Shown here: in pieces, positions 31,061-40,800 of the stretch | How the letters are laid out: every line of letters starts with the position of its first letter | Position numbering within the stretch: position 1 is the stretch's first letter | NCBI RefSeq assembly: GCF_050947875.1 | Contig: NC_134568.1 | Span: 252,597,267 to 252,661,266 of the forward strand | Origin: Dermacentor variabilis | Taxonomy: Eukaryota; Arthropoda; Arachnida; Ixodida; Ixodidae | DNA length: 64,000 nt | Direction of reading: 5' to 3' | Notes under the pieces: generated by a model | Seen by the model: the letters and a program-made list of their open reading frames with translations, nothing else | Told to the model about the DNA's origin: nothing | Databases searched by the model: none | Made by a program: the position numbers and the translations under genes

Positions 31061-31091
31061 CCATTCGACGTAACGACGCATAAACCCGCAA
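28074..31091 (-). CDS. LINE ORF2 protein, truncated: RT-RNase H-zinc finger
   Basis: A 1005-codon frame. The first 11 or so residues come from flanking DNA; homology starts at AEWSNTAINFGSDH, the SDH motif at the end of an APE-type endonuclease. RT follows: APGADRITNKML, NVVLIPKPGKAP, LRPISLTSCVGK, GLDLEKAFD, RGTPQGSVISP and IYADD (two catalytic aspartates). A type I RNase H follows (VDAAAYRDG, AEQVAIALAM, YSDSKAAI). The C-terminus has CVACGEVATLPHMLWEC, a C-x2-C-x7-H-x4-C finger. RNase H after RT places it in the I group of LINEs. Without endonuclease it cannot retrotranspose by itself. It is a dead-on-arrival but undecayed copy, so an active source element is likely elsewhere. Confidence 0.85.
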   Translation of the reverse strand: MRVYASLRRMVGAEWSNTAINFGSDHYVLETRFEVTRSKSRQFTVTDWDLFRKLRGNDSAPVPKDLEDWCERIKSDAESSTKKIVSDLEVEKMDSRLAHLIEAKQALLLRWKGQRFNRRLRKKISELNKAIEDHCRTLGKQQWDEVCDSIDGQMRNGKSWGMLKHLLDEGSTRSSQRHTLARALHEATISCSGDELVAMLMEKYLPIKHGDEEDRFPDYIGPARPELDEDFTVGEIRHAIFALKGKCAPGADRITNKMLRNLDDGSIAYLTEKINETWKNGSVPEQWKSANVVLIPKPGKAPNVDNLRPISLTSCVGKVAEHVVLNRLNRYLEENNIYTHNMIGFRAGLSSQDAMKMIKHHIIDGSTRDTRALLGLDLEKAFDNVLHEYILASVADLKLGPRLYNYVRSFLTGRKARLRIGDFVSDEVLLGARGTPQGSVISPALFNICMIGLSRNLAQVEGIKHTIYADDITIWCTGGSEGQVESAMQEAVDVTEQYLLPTGLRCSPSKSELLLYRKEKGRRPKGWKPVSESDIHLFTRSGDPIPRVDTIRVLGMFIESRGGNGTALRKIIAKTDNAFRLVRRVTNRHRGLKEDNLLRLINAFVLCHFTYTVAMHNWLRAEREKLNALIRKFFKRALGLPVRTHTEDLLRLGIHNTMEEMAEAQERAQLTRLSTTPAGRRILEEIGHAPTKNLAEDTQIPREIGEKIVVAPLPRNVHPVHNAGRRKARAFNILRQINKDNIAASFVDAAAYRDGKAFAVSVIDTLGKVINCASVRTTNPEVAEQVAIALAMQDGRRDRVYSDSKAAIRAFQKGRVARQVVQILKGAKQGNTSMHSILWFPAHVGAIEGVPLNLNESAHEAARGFTDRAALGSGDSLPGHRDAPLTHNEITKFFYLERRVFPPPHSKLSRPQAVTLRLLQTNSYPNPASLNSIYPEIYPNCSCVACGEVATLPHMLWECGSLGPKFTKEEWDALLRSPVFEDQILAVQRARDRAGRLDLSVPSWD

Positions 31092-31106
31092 ATGATAAAT
31101 AAAATA

Positions 31107-31142
31107 AGGTGTATCTCACAGGTACGCCTGTGAGGTACACCT
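31107..31142. repeat. 16-bp inverted repeat hairpin
   Basis: AGGTGTATCTCACAGG and CCTGTGAGGTACACCT pair with one G-T mismatch around a 4-base loop. It lies just beyond the 5' truncation point of the LINE. Confidence 0.8.
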
Positions 31143-31144
31143 CT

Positions 31145-31605
31145 CCTTTACTTGGCAAACAACGAACTACATCAAATGAACTCACGAATGAAAGAATCGC
31201 AGGAAGAACACTGTCAAGAACAAGTAAGGAAGCGAAAGTGTAAAATAATGATTTCTAGTAGCGTTCTTTTTAATTCGTTCCGAAGAATTATAGAGAAATA
31301 TATATTCGCGGAACAATCGCAGTTCTTTTGGATGCCTCGTTTACTGTTCTACCAAGTGCCAAAACCGACTCGTGCTGCTATATATAACGATTCGTGGCCG
31401 CCAGTCCCGCGTAGAGCGCAGGATGCTGCGGTTCTATACGTAGTGCGGCCACCGTAAAAAAGTTAGAAAAACAGCCACATTAGCGCAGCAGAGAAGTGGC
31501 TACGTCAGGCGGCTCCACTGATAACTGTAGAAGTGTCATTCAAAACACACGGAATTATTCTCCCCTTCCGGCGGCGTCTTCTCTACTTCATTCGTAAAGA
31601 AAGAG
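31145..31605. other. No recognisable feature
   Basis: Anonymous sequence between two LINE remnants. Confidence 0.3.
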
Positions 31606-32902
31606 ATCATCATCATCATCAATATATTTTTATGTCCACTGCAGGACGAAGGCCTCTCCGTGCGATCTCCAATTACCCCTGTCCTGCGCCAACCGATTCC
31701 AACTAGCGCCAGCTAATATCATAATTTAATCGCCCCACCTAGTCTTCTGCCGTCCTCGACTGTGCTTCCTTTCTCTTGGTACCCATTCTGTAACCCTAAT
31801 GGTCCAACGGTTATCGAACCTGCGCATTACATGGCCTGCCCAGCTCCATTTCTTTCTCTTAATGTAAATTAGAATATCGGCTATACCCGTTTACTCACCG
31901 ATCCGAACCGCTCTCTTTCTGTCTTTTAACGTTATGCCTAGCATTCTTCGTTCCATCGCTCTTAGCGCGGTCCTTAACGTGTTCTCGAATTTCTTTGTCG
32001 GTCTGCAAGTCTCTGCCCCCTATTTCAGCACCGGTAAAATGCACTGATTGTACATCTTCCTTTTCAATGATAATGGTAAGCTTCCAGTCAGGAGCTCACA
32101 ATGTCTGCCGTGTGCGATCCAACCTATTTTTATTGTATGTATTTCCTTCCCATGATCACAGTTGCCTGTGATTAATTGGCTTAGGTAAGCGTACTCCTTC
32201 ACAGACTCTAGAGGCTGACTGGCAATCCTGAACTCTTGTTCCCCTTGCCCGGCTATTCATCGTTATCTTTGTCTTCTCTATATTAATCTTCAACCCCACT
32301 CTTACATTCTATCTGTTAAGGTCCTCAATCATTTGTTGTAGCTCGTCTGCAGTGTTGCTGAATAGAACAATCTCCTCGGCACACCGAAAGTTGCTGAGAT
32401 ATACGCCGTCGATCCTTACTCGTAAGCCTTCCAAGTTTAATAGCTTGAAAACTTCTTCCAAGCACGCAGCGAATAGCATTGTAAAGGTTGTGTCTCCTTG
32501 TCTGACTCCTTTCTCTATGGGTGTCTTCCTACTTTTCTTGTGTAGAATTAACGTAGCTGGGGAATCTCTGCAGATATTTTCCAAGATATTTACGTAACCG
32601 GTGTGTACTCCTTGATTACGTAATGCCTCTATGACTGCTGGTACCTCTACTGAATCAAATGCCTTTTCGTAATCTATGAAAACCATATGGAGAGGCTGAT
32701 TGTACTCTGCGGATTTCTCGATTACCTGATTAATGACATGGATTTGATCCATTGTAGAGTATCCCTTCCTGAAGCCAGCCTATTCCCTTGGTTTGCTGAA
32801 GTCCAGTGTTGCGCTTATTCTATTGGAAATTATATTGGTGAATATCTTATATAATACTGGAAGTAAGCTAATGGGCCTACAATTTTTCAATTCTTGATCC
32901 AT
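31606..32902 (-). mobile_element. RTE-type LINE, 5'-truncated remnant
   Basis: The minus-strand 3' end is a GATGATGATGAT tail (plus strand 31606-31621) typical of RTE elements; upstream it holds the RT second half and C-terminal region, truncated at about 32902. The family recurs at 46903-47340 (same 3' end: ATGTCCACTGCAGGACGAAG on the plus strand). Confidence 0.85.
32020..32895 (-). pseudogene. RTE reverse transcriptase, dead
   Basis: The frame reads DQELKNCRPI, then MDQIHVINQVIEKSAEYNQP, HMVFIDYEKAFDS, EKGVRQGDT and NFRCAEEIVLFSNTADEL, followed after 32309 by EYAYLSQLI and KRKMYNQCILPVLK. The order and wording fit RTE-clade RT. The catalytic box, normally FADD, is CAEE, so both aspartates are glutamate, and the regions joining the pieces carry stops. 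No activity is possible. Confidence 0.8.
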
Positions 32903-33640
32903 AGATATATTCACAAACAATTAACAGTTAAATTTGTTAATTTTCGCTTTCCTGTTTGGCTGTTGCCTCCCTCCCTTAGTAGATCGCCTTATTTCTCATC
33001 TCCTTGCGAGTCTTGTTTCCAGTTACCAATTTTGCATGAAAAGTGCTGTAAAATTACGGAAAAAACCGGACGTAACGGGTGAGAGTCATATTTCTTATGG
33101 GTTTAACGGTTATTGCAGGGTTTTATGATGGATGCTGTTTAGCATTATTTTATTTCCCACCTTATATAACCCATATAAAATCAAATCAGTTGATTATTAT
33201 TACATCGCATGTTAATTACAGCATATAAGATGTACAGACGAGGGTATAGGTTCCGAGGATCTGTAAACGTCGTGGCGAGCCGTCACTCGAGCAAATAATG
33301 ACGCAAAATCAAAAGTTAAACAGAACTGGCGTTTTCGCCGGCGGCAACACGTCCCACGAGCATACAGACCAGGTGACCACGAACTGAATCCCTTTCCTGG
33401 TCCCTGGATCAGTCGAAAGAAAGAAGGTTGAACTTACGAAGCAAGAGCGATGCGCGTGATCGTTGAATAGATGGGGACAATTGAACGCATCGAGAGTTAA
33501 TCGCGCGGGCACCGAATCGATGAGAAAACTGACCTTCACACACCAGGAGATGCCGATAACTATACCGCCCTCCCAAAGGAGTGAAAAAGGCAGCAAAATC
33601 TTGACCACCGAATAGCTGCCAAGTCTCAAGATTGATTTGG
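32903..33640. other. No recognisable feature
   Basis: AT-rich anonymous DNA; no domain seen in the frames at 32894-33128 or 33309-33629. Confidence 0.3.
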
Positions 33641-33775
33641 CGGCGCTTTAGGAATGTGTGTGAGGAGTGGTGGCATGGGCAGAAATGGCGAGGGGGGGAG
33701 GTATGCCGCTTAATTGCGGGGGGCGGCCCCCCCTTGGGTACGCGCCTGCCGACAACTTCAGACGGGGTCGTTATT
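33641..33775. repeat. G/C-homopolymer-rich MITE-like fragment
   Basis: Contains GGCGAGGGGGGGAGG and GGGGGGCGGCCCCCCCTTGGG followed by TACGCGCCTGCC. A similar G-run fragment lies at 27930-28010 (GGCACGCACCCAGGATT with GGGGGGGGGGGGAGG). Boundaries unclear. Confidence 0.4.
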
Positions 33776-33802
33776 CACCTCCGTACTGATGAGGCACGTG
33801 TG

Positions 33803-34291
33803 TCAGAGGAGGAGGAGGAGGAGGAGGAGAACAAACATTTATTTAAAAAAAAGGAAAAGACAAGCAGGTGTCTTGCTGCTTGTGCGGAAGGCGCCCTTAG
33901 TCCAGGGCTCCTGCTGCTCTTGCTGTCTCCCGGGCTCGCCGCACCAGTTGCTGCTGGTTACGAGGGTCCGAACTAGTCAACACGGCCTCTCACTGCTCGG
34001 GTGGGGGGTTGGGTATTTGCGGGGCCGCCTTCACGTTGGGGCACGCCCATGTGGCGTGATATAGGGAGGCGTAATCGTTACAAAGGGTACATTTGTATGA
34101 ATGTAGTATAGGGTGTATTGCGTGTAGTCTGCTTAAATGGGGGTTATGTATTGGTTTGTAGTTGTCGCCATGTTACGGCGTCTTCACGTGAGAGGGTCTT
34201 GTGTGGAGGTGGGTATTGTCGTCTGTTCAATCTGTGGTGTTGTAGTATGGTGTTATATTGTAAAAGTACGGGGTCCTGTTAGGCTTGGCGT
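33803..34291 (-). pseudogene. LINE 3' end with C-terminal zinc finger
   Basis: The minus strand encodes YKCTLCNDYASLYHATWACP, a C-x2-C-x7-H-x4-C finger like those ending the I-like LINEs here, then a short C-terminus, and a 3' end AATAAATGTTTGTTCTCC with a (TCC)n tail at 33803-33830. The upstream part is replaced by the minisatellite at 34292, so the element is truncated there. Confidence 0.65.
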
Positions 34292-35512
34292 CGGACACCA
34301 CGGGCGACAGGTCGTTCCCCCTACCTTCTACCAGGCCGGACCCCACGGGCGACAGGTCGTTCCCCCTACCTTCTACCAGGCCGGACCCCACGGGCGACAG
34401 GTCGTTCCCCCTACCTTCTACTAGGCCGGACACCACGGGGCGACAGGTCGTTCCCCCTACCTTCTACCAGGCCGGACCCCACGGGCGACAGGTCGTTCCC
34501 CCTACCTTCTACCAGGCCGGACCCCACGGGCGACAGGTCGTTCCCCCTACCTTCTACCAGGCCGGACCCCACGGGCGACAGGTCGTTCCCCCTGCCTTCT
34601 ACCAGGCCGGACACCACGGGCGACAGGTCGTTCCCCCTACCTTCTACCAGGCCGGACACCACGGGCGACAGGTCGTTCCCCCTACCTTCTACCAGGCCGG
34701 ACCCCACGGGCGACAGGTCGTTCCCCCTACCTTCTACCAGGCCGGACCCCACGGGCGACAGGTCGTTCCCCCTACCTTCTACCAGGCCGGACCCCACGGG
34801 CGACAGGTCGTTCCCCCTACCTTCTACCAGGCCGGACACCACGGGCGACAGGTCGTTCCCCCTACCTTCTACCAGGCCGGACACCACGGGCGACGGGTCG
34901 TTCCCCCTACCTTCTACCAGGCCGGACCCCACGGGCGACAGGTCGTTCCCCCTACCTTCTACCAGGCCGGACCCCACGGGCGACGGGTCGTTCCCCCTAC
35001 CTTCTACCAGGCCGGACCCCACGGGCGACAGGTCGTTCCCCCTACCTTCTACCAGGCCGGACCCCACGGGCGACAGGTCGTTCCCCCTACCTTCTACCAG
35101 GCCGGACCCCACGGGCGACAGGTCGTTCCCCCTACCTTCTACCAGGCCGGACACCACGGGCGACAGGTCGTTCCCCCTACCTTCTACCAGGCCGGACCCC
35201 ACGGGCGACAGGTCGTTCCCCCTACCTTCTACCAGGCCGGACACCACGGGCGACAGGTCGTTCCCCCTACCTTCTACCAGGCCGGACCCCACGGGCGACA
35301 GGTCGTTCCCCCTACCTTCTACCAGGCCGGACACCACGGGCGACGGGTCGTTCCCCCTACCTTCTACCAGGCCGGACACCACGGGCGACAGGTCGTTCCC
35401 CCTACCTTCTACCAGGCCGGACACCACGGGCGACAGGTCGTTCCCCCTACCTTCTACTAGGCCGGACACCACGGGCGACAGGTCGTTCACCCGACCTTCT
35501 ACCAGGCTTCGT
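34292..35512. repeat. 45-bp minisatellite, about 27 copies
   Basis: Unit GCCGGACCCCACGGGCGACA + GGTCGTTCCCCCTACCTTCT + ACCAG, highly homogeneous. Variants are limited to few sites: CCCCA/CACCA, GACAGG/GACGGG, CTACC/CTGCC, ACCAG/ACTAG. One extra G near 34437 shifts the plus frame after the third copy. Because 45 is a multiple of three and the unit lacks stops, both strands are open for almost 390 codons; this is a property of the repeat, not evidence of a gene. The core CCTTCTACCAGG continues in longer, degenerate units to 35665. Confidence 0.97.
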
Positions 35513-35890
35513 CGAAATGAGGCTTGACTTCTCCTGCGAGGGTTATTGTCACGCACCCTGCGCACAAGGGCCTTCTACCAGGATTCGTCTAAAAGAGGGC
35601 TGACTTCTGCGAGGGTCAACGTCAGTCAGCTTGCGCACAAAGGGCCTTCTACCAGGATTCGTCGAAATGAGGGTTGACTTCTCCTTCTCGTGCTCGGTAA
35701 TGCAGGAGGAGGGGCCCTCTCTCTGTGCCTGTCACGTGACATCGACGGAAGCAAGATCCCGCCCACACTTGTAGAGAGCCTATTTAAGGGGCTCCGAAAT
35801 GTACTTTGATACTTCATGCTTTTCTTATTTTCTTTCAACTACCCTTGAATAAACCGTGCAAGTTTCGCACTAGCAAATCGTCTCGCCCTT
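35513..35890 (+). promoter_or_regulatory. LTR-like promoter and polyadenylation region
   Basis: After two or three degenerate units of about 70 bp (CCTTCTACCAGG-TTCGTC-AAA, CTTGCGCACAA) come GTCACGTGAC, a TATA-like CTATTTAAGG (35781), then AATAAACCGTGCAAGT (35850) and CTCGCCCTTGCTCGG. This succession of tandem repeats, TATA and AATAAA within 200 bp resembles U3-R of an LTR, possibly a solo LTR whose U3 includes the minisatellite. No pol is attached; boundaries are not defined. Confidence 0.5.
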
Positions 35891-35899
35891 GCTCGGTCG

Positions 35900-36525
35900 C
35901 CATGGTCTACCGGATGCCTGCAGCCCGCCGACAACGCCACGCTACCCAATAAGTAATGTCGGTCGAGCTTCGATAGGCAGGCGCCGCTACTTCTCGGCAG
36001 CAGTACGGTACGCTACCCTGGAGTACGCAACAGTCCATAGATGCGGCCGTATCCTTCCCTTGTGGCGCCCGGGAGGCATGAGCTCGGGCTAGAGCGTGCG
36101 CACGCTGATTCCACGGAGGGACTCGTGTCCTGGAGTCCACACTATTTCAACGTCCGGGAATTGGGAGGCTTGTGTGAGGAGTCGGTGAGCGATTGAAGAT
36201 ATTCTGCCTCTCGCGTACCTACGGCAAGCTGCCTGGGAGCCAGTAATAATTGTGACGCACTCGTCGGTCATACTAGAGGTGATAGCCAAGGCGATGGCTG
36301 TCTCCTCCGCTACGAGGACGCTGGCAGTGCGGATCGTCATCGAGACCACCTCTTGAAGGTTATAGTCAACAACGCTGGCCGTCATGGCTGCTTTTTTGGG
36401 GTACTGTGCGGCATCTGTGTATAGTGTGGTGGGGAGACTGCCATATTTTGTATAGAGTTTTTGCGCGAGCTTGGCGACGATCGGCATGATGTTCCGGGTG
36501 CAAGCTTCTGGGGATAGGGGCTACC
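35900..36525 (-). pseudogene. LINE RNase H domain, inverted segment
   Basis: The minus strand reads TTLYTDAAQYPKKAAMTASV, VAEETAIALAITSSM, CVTIITGSQAACRRYARGRI and VEIVWTPGHESLRG, a type I RNase H of an I-like LINE (catalytic D, E and a G replacing the usual D-S of the third strand). In another frame it continues QRAHALARAHASRAP towards 35900. It directly abuts, in opposite orientation, the C-terminal part of a LINE at 36530. Confidence 0.7.
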
Positions 36526-36529
36526 TTGT

Positions 36530-37265
36530 GCCCGAGTGTTTATGTTAGTGACCTGTGATGTGTGTGCCGAAAGGAAAAAGCCACTGCAGCTCACATCCTT
36601 TGGGACTGTGCCAAGAATCCGCACGAAGTTGCAACGGTGACAACGATCCCGCCGCGGATCGAGGCCGCAACGAGGTGCTACGATCACGAGGTCCAAGCCC
36701 AGGCCGTCCAGCAGAGCCCGGCGGCCCTCGAAAGGCAACGACCGAGTGAAACCGGAGGGAGGCTGCCACCCCAAAGGAGAGGCAGGCGCGGTCGACCAAA
36801 GGGAGTAGTGTGGCCACGGCCGGAGTAGAGGCGCCACATGCCGGGAAGACGTCATGGCCGCTTCACGGTGACGCCTCCCTTACAGGGGAAGGCTAATCGT
36901 TCTGCAGGCATTCCTGATATAGTTGCTTCGCTCGTTCGCACTGACCCGCGCTGGCTTGCAGCGATGGCACCCCTACCTGTGGGCGAACCTTGCGTAGCCA
37001 AACCAAGCCCCACGCCGTAGCCAGACCCACGGTGTACCACTCCACATGGGAATGCCCTAACTCTTCGGGTGTTCCTCCTATACCCAACCCTACCCTTTCC
37101 TCTTGTGATTATGCGCTGCTCCGCACAAGCCGGCAGGAACGTACAGCAACGGCTGATCCAGCGGGCTCGCAGAGTAGCGCATGGTAATGGAACCTTGGAC
37201 TGAGGGCCCCACTCATCGAGGAAAATTTCCTACTTGTTTGCCAAATAAATGTTTCTCCTTCTCCA
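36530..37265 (+). pseudogene. LINE C-terminal zinc finger and 3' UTR
   Basis: The plus strand reads VTCDVCAERKK and, after a frameshift, ATAAHILWDCAKNPHE, together a C-x2-C...H-x4-C finger, then a Q/P/R-rich tail ending near 36828. Further on (about 37180-37265) GGACTGAGGGCCCCACTCAT and AATAAATGTTTCTCC with a pyrimidine tail look like the LINE 3' end. With the inverted RNase H on its left this fits a 5'-inverted (twin-primed) insertion. Confidence 0.6.
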
Positions 37266-37823
37266 GGCTGGAGGAGGCGGAAGCGGAGCAGGGACCGAAA
37301 CAATGTAAGCTTTGGCAGCGGGGTTTCCCAGGCAAAAGATAACAAAGATGAGGAGATCGATAAATTACGGAAAGAGGTTGGGGAGCTTAAAGAGGTCATT
37401 AATAAGCTCACTCAAGGGTTGCATAGACCAAAATTACAGGCGTGTACGGGGTCCCCCTCCACCCACAACGCGCAACCAAAATTGGTATCGAAACCAACCC
37501 GCCCGGTCCCTACGGCTGCGACTCCCATGCAGCCTGCGGCACCGGAGGAGGAAAATATGATTATCGAATCGGCTAGACCACCCCCAATGAAGCGCAAAGG
37601 GGAAGACGTTGATCCGTTGGTGGCACTAGAGAAAAGATCAGAAGCCAAAATCGAAGCTAAATTTGATTCTTTCATGACCCAAATTATGGGAGCAATACAG
37701 CAGACTCAAAGCCAGATCCAAGCCCTTACGGGTGAAGTACAAAAGCAAAGGGCAGAATTAGTAGCCATCGGAGAATGGCAACTAAAAGCGGAAGAACAAC
37801 TCGACCGGCTCCAACATGGCTAG
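37266..37823 (+). pseudogene. LINE ORF1 C-terminal part (coiled coil)
   Basis: Open from the 5' truncation to TAG at 37821-37823. An Arg-rich start (RRRKRSRDRNN) is followed by a heptad-like DKLRKEVGELKEVINKLTQ, a Pro-rich linker and a second helical region (EKRSEAKIEAKFDSFMTQIM, QAELQ-type) at the end. LINE ORF1 proteins bind RNA as trimers through such coiled coils. The stop overlaps the ORF2 start by eight bases. Confidence 0.6.
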
Positions 37824-40800
37824 AGGCACGCAAAGTGAGTCTTTAATCTGGCAGTGGAACTGTCGCGGCTTCCAACGCAAGCGAGCGTTAGTGCAACAGT
37901 ACTTGACGCTATTAGATGAGAAACCGCTAGCTATAGCCCTGCAGGAGACGGGCAAAGCAGCAAAACTCTCGGGATACCAAGCTTTTTCAAGTGACAGGGG
38001 TGAGAAATCTCGCGCCACTACGTTGATTAAGAGGAATATTGCGGCAATCGTGCACGAAATCAACTGGAGAGACATTGAGGCAGTGCTTCTGGAAATTATT
38101 ACGAGACGAAAAGAGGAACCGAGCGTGTTCCTATTAAACTTGTACAGTACTCCACAGCAGAGAAAGGTGCGAGGGCCCTCTTTCGCAAAGCTATTCAGGC
38201 AGCCGGGACTTATGCAGTGGCGTAGCTAGGTCGTCTGGCACCCGGGGCCCATAGATCTTCTGTCACCCCCCTCCCCGGGTGTAGCCGGCGGAAAGAGGGG
38301 TGTCTTCAGACGTATATGACACCCCCCCCCCTCACTGGCCCCTTGCACCCGGGGCCCACGGCCCCCCGGCCCCCCCTGTTGCTACGCCACTGGACTTATG
38401 CCTTGCTAATAGTCGGTGACTTTAATGCAGCGCATCCGGAATGGGGTTACGCTAAACCAGATCCAAAAGGTAGTAGGCAACTATGGGAGGACGCGCACGA
38501 GCTAGGACTCGCCCTACACACGGACCCTAGCAGCCCGACCAGGGTGGGTAACAGCGTGTGCGTGGACACCACCCCTGACCTGACCTTCTCCAAAAATATG
38601 ACAGATCTGAATTGGAAAAACTCGGAGCCCAATTTCGTAAGTGATCATTTCATTCTGGCCTCGATCCTTAAAAAAGGGGTGAAGACGCGTCGTGCGCGTC
38701 AACCGAGGATCACCGAATGGGGATTATTTAAGGAGAAGCGAGAGAAAGCTGCCATAGGGAACATCGCAAACATAGAGAAAGGGACGGAGGTCATCGCGCG
38801 TCATGTTGAAGAGGCAGCCAAGACGCTTGAAGGGGACGAGGCCCCGGAAATAGTCGATAGCAAACTGCTTCACATGTGGGAGGCAAAACGTGGTATGGAG
38901 CACAGACTAAAGAAGCAAAAATGGAACCGTAATCTTAGAAGGCGGATTGCTAGACATAACAAAGAAATTGAAAATTATGCGATCAAATTATGCGAACAGA
39001 ATTGGTGCAGCAGATGCGACGAGATGGAGAGGGGCATGAGCCTTTCCAAAACGTGGGGTCTGCTGAGAAACCTATTAGATCCGACCAATTCGAAAACCCT
39101 ATCGGGAATTAGATTATCAAAAGCCAGGCACGCGTATGAGGGTACAGACGCGGAATTTATGGACAAACTAATCACCATGTACATTGGCGACACTCATAGC
39201 ACCCCCCTCCCGGAGTACGACGGAGCTCCCAATGAGGAGCTCGACGCACCCGTCACGGAGGCGGAGGTCAGGGCGGTAATATTGGGACTAAAAACCAAAT
39301 CAGCCCCGGGCCCTGACGGAATAACTAACAAAATTTAAGAAATCTGGACGATGCCTCCATCAGCGCTCTGACGGAGTACATGCAAGAAATTTGGACTAAA
39401 GGCCACCTGCCACGCCAGTGGAAGATGGCAAACGTGATCCTAATTCCAAAGCCGGGCAAACCCCCAAAACTAGAAAATCCAAGACCCATTTCCCTAACCT
39501 CATGCATGGGGAAATTGATGGAGCACGTAGTCCAGACCAGACTGACGCACTTTATGGAGCAGAACGACCTGTGGCCGCACGAGATCATCGGCTTCCGACC
39601 GGGCTTGTGCACGCAGGACGTGATGCTCCGACTAAAACATGACACAATCGACTCACGTTCTAGAGACGCCAAGGTAATCCTCGGCCTGGACTTGATGAAG
39701 GCTTTTGATAATGTTAAACACGAAGCGATACTTCACGGTCTCCAAGAAATCGGGGTAGGCGCGCGAACATTCGACTATGTCAAGGACTTTCTGTCAGACA
39801 GAACTGCCTGCATGAAGTTCCAAGATATTGAATCTCCAACACTGAAATTAGGAAGCAGGGGCACGCTGCAGGGCTCGGTTCTCTCCCCGTTCCTCTTCAA
39901 TGTGGGCGATGAGAGCCCTCCCCGAAGCTCTGAGAAGCATACAGGGACTAAATTTCAGTATGTATGCGGATGACATCACCCTCTGGACCAACCAGGGGAG
40001 CGATGCGAGCATCGAGGAGCGCCTGCAGGCGGCGGCGGACACTGTCGTGTACTATGCTGCCAGTAAGGGTCTCTCGTGCTCTCCACAAAAATCGGAATTA
40101 TTCGTCTACAACTCAAAGTCGCTCCAGTGCAAGCGTAGCTGGGAAATTCACATTATAGTAGAGGGGAAACCAGTCCCAAAGGCAAACCAAATCAGGATCT
40201 TAGGACTTTTCATACAGGAAAACGGATATAATGATGGGACAATAAAAATCTAGAGGGATTTGCCACGCAAGCGCTTGGCATACTTAGAAGGGTCGCGCTG
40301 AAAGGACGAGGCCTGAAGGCAAGAAGCTTGCTTAAACTAACCCAATCATGCGTAATAAGCCGCGTGTGCTATGCCACGCCTTTCTTAAACATCAGGTCAG
40401 AGGAGAGGAGGAAACTCGACTCGCTCATTCGACGGTGCATAAAGAGGCCCTTAGGCTTACCAATTAGCACCTCCACAGAGAAGCTCCTCTCTATGGGAGT
40501 GCACAATACCTGGGACGAAATAGCGAAGGCTGTCAGAATTTCGCAGCTCGAAAGATTAAGCCGAACGACCACGGGCAGAGCTATCCTCCAAATGGTAGGC
40601 CTGCACAGATAGGGGACTACGAGGCAAGACAAACATCCCGCTGGACTGCCGAGAAAATCTAATCATTCTCCCCCTCCCTCGTAACATGCATCCCATATTC
40701 AACACGGAGAGGAGGGAAAAGAGAGCAAAAGCACTAATCAAACGCTTTGTTTCAATGGACAGCAAGTCGGTTGCGTACGTGGACGCGGCAAGTGGCAAGT

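Noticed and set aside
34292..35512. CRISPR-like array
   Set aside because: Repeats are contiguous without unique spacers, and the DNA is animal nuclear sequence.
34285..35565. Long open frames on both strands (391 and 384 codons) as repetitive proteins
   Set aside because: They are fully explained by a stop-free 45-bp repeat; a one-base insertion shifts the plus frame and there is no start context, domain or splice signal.
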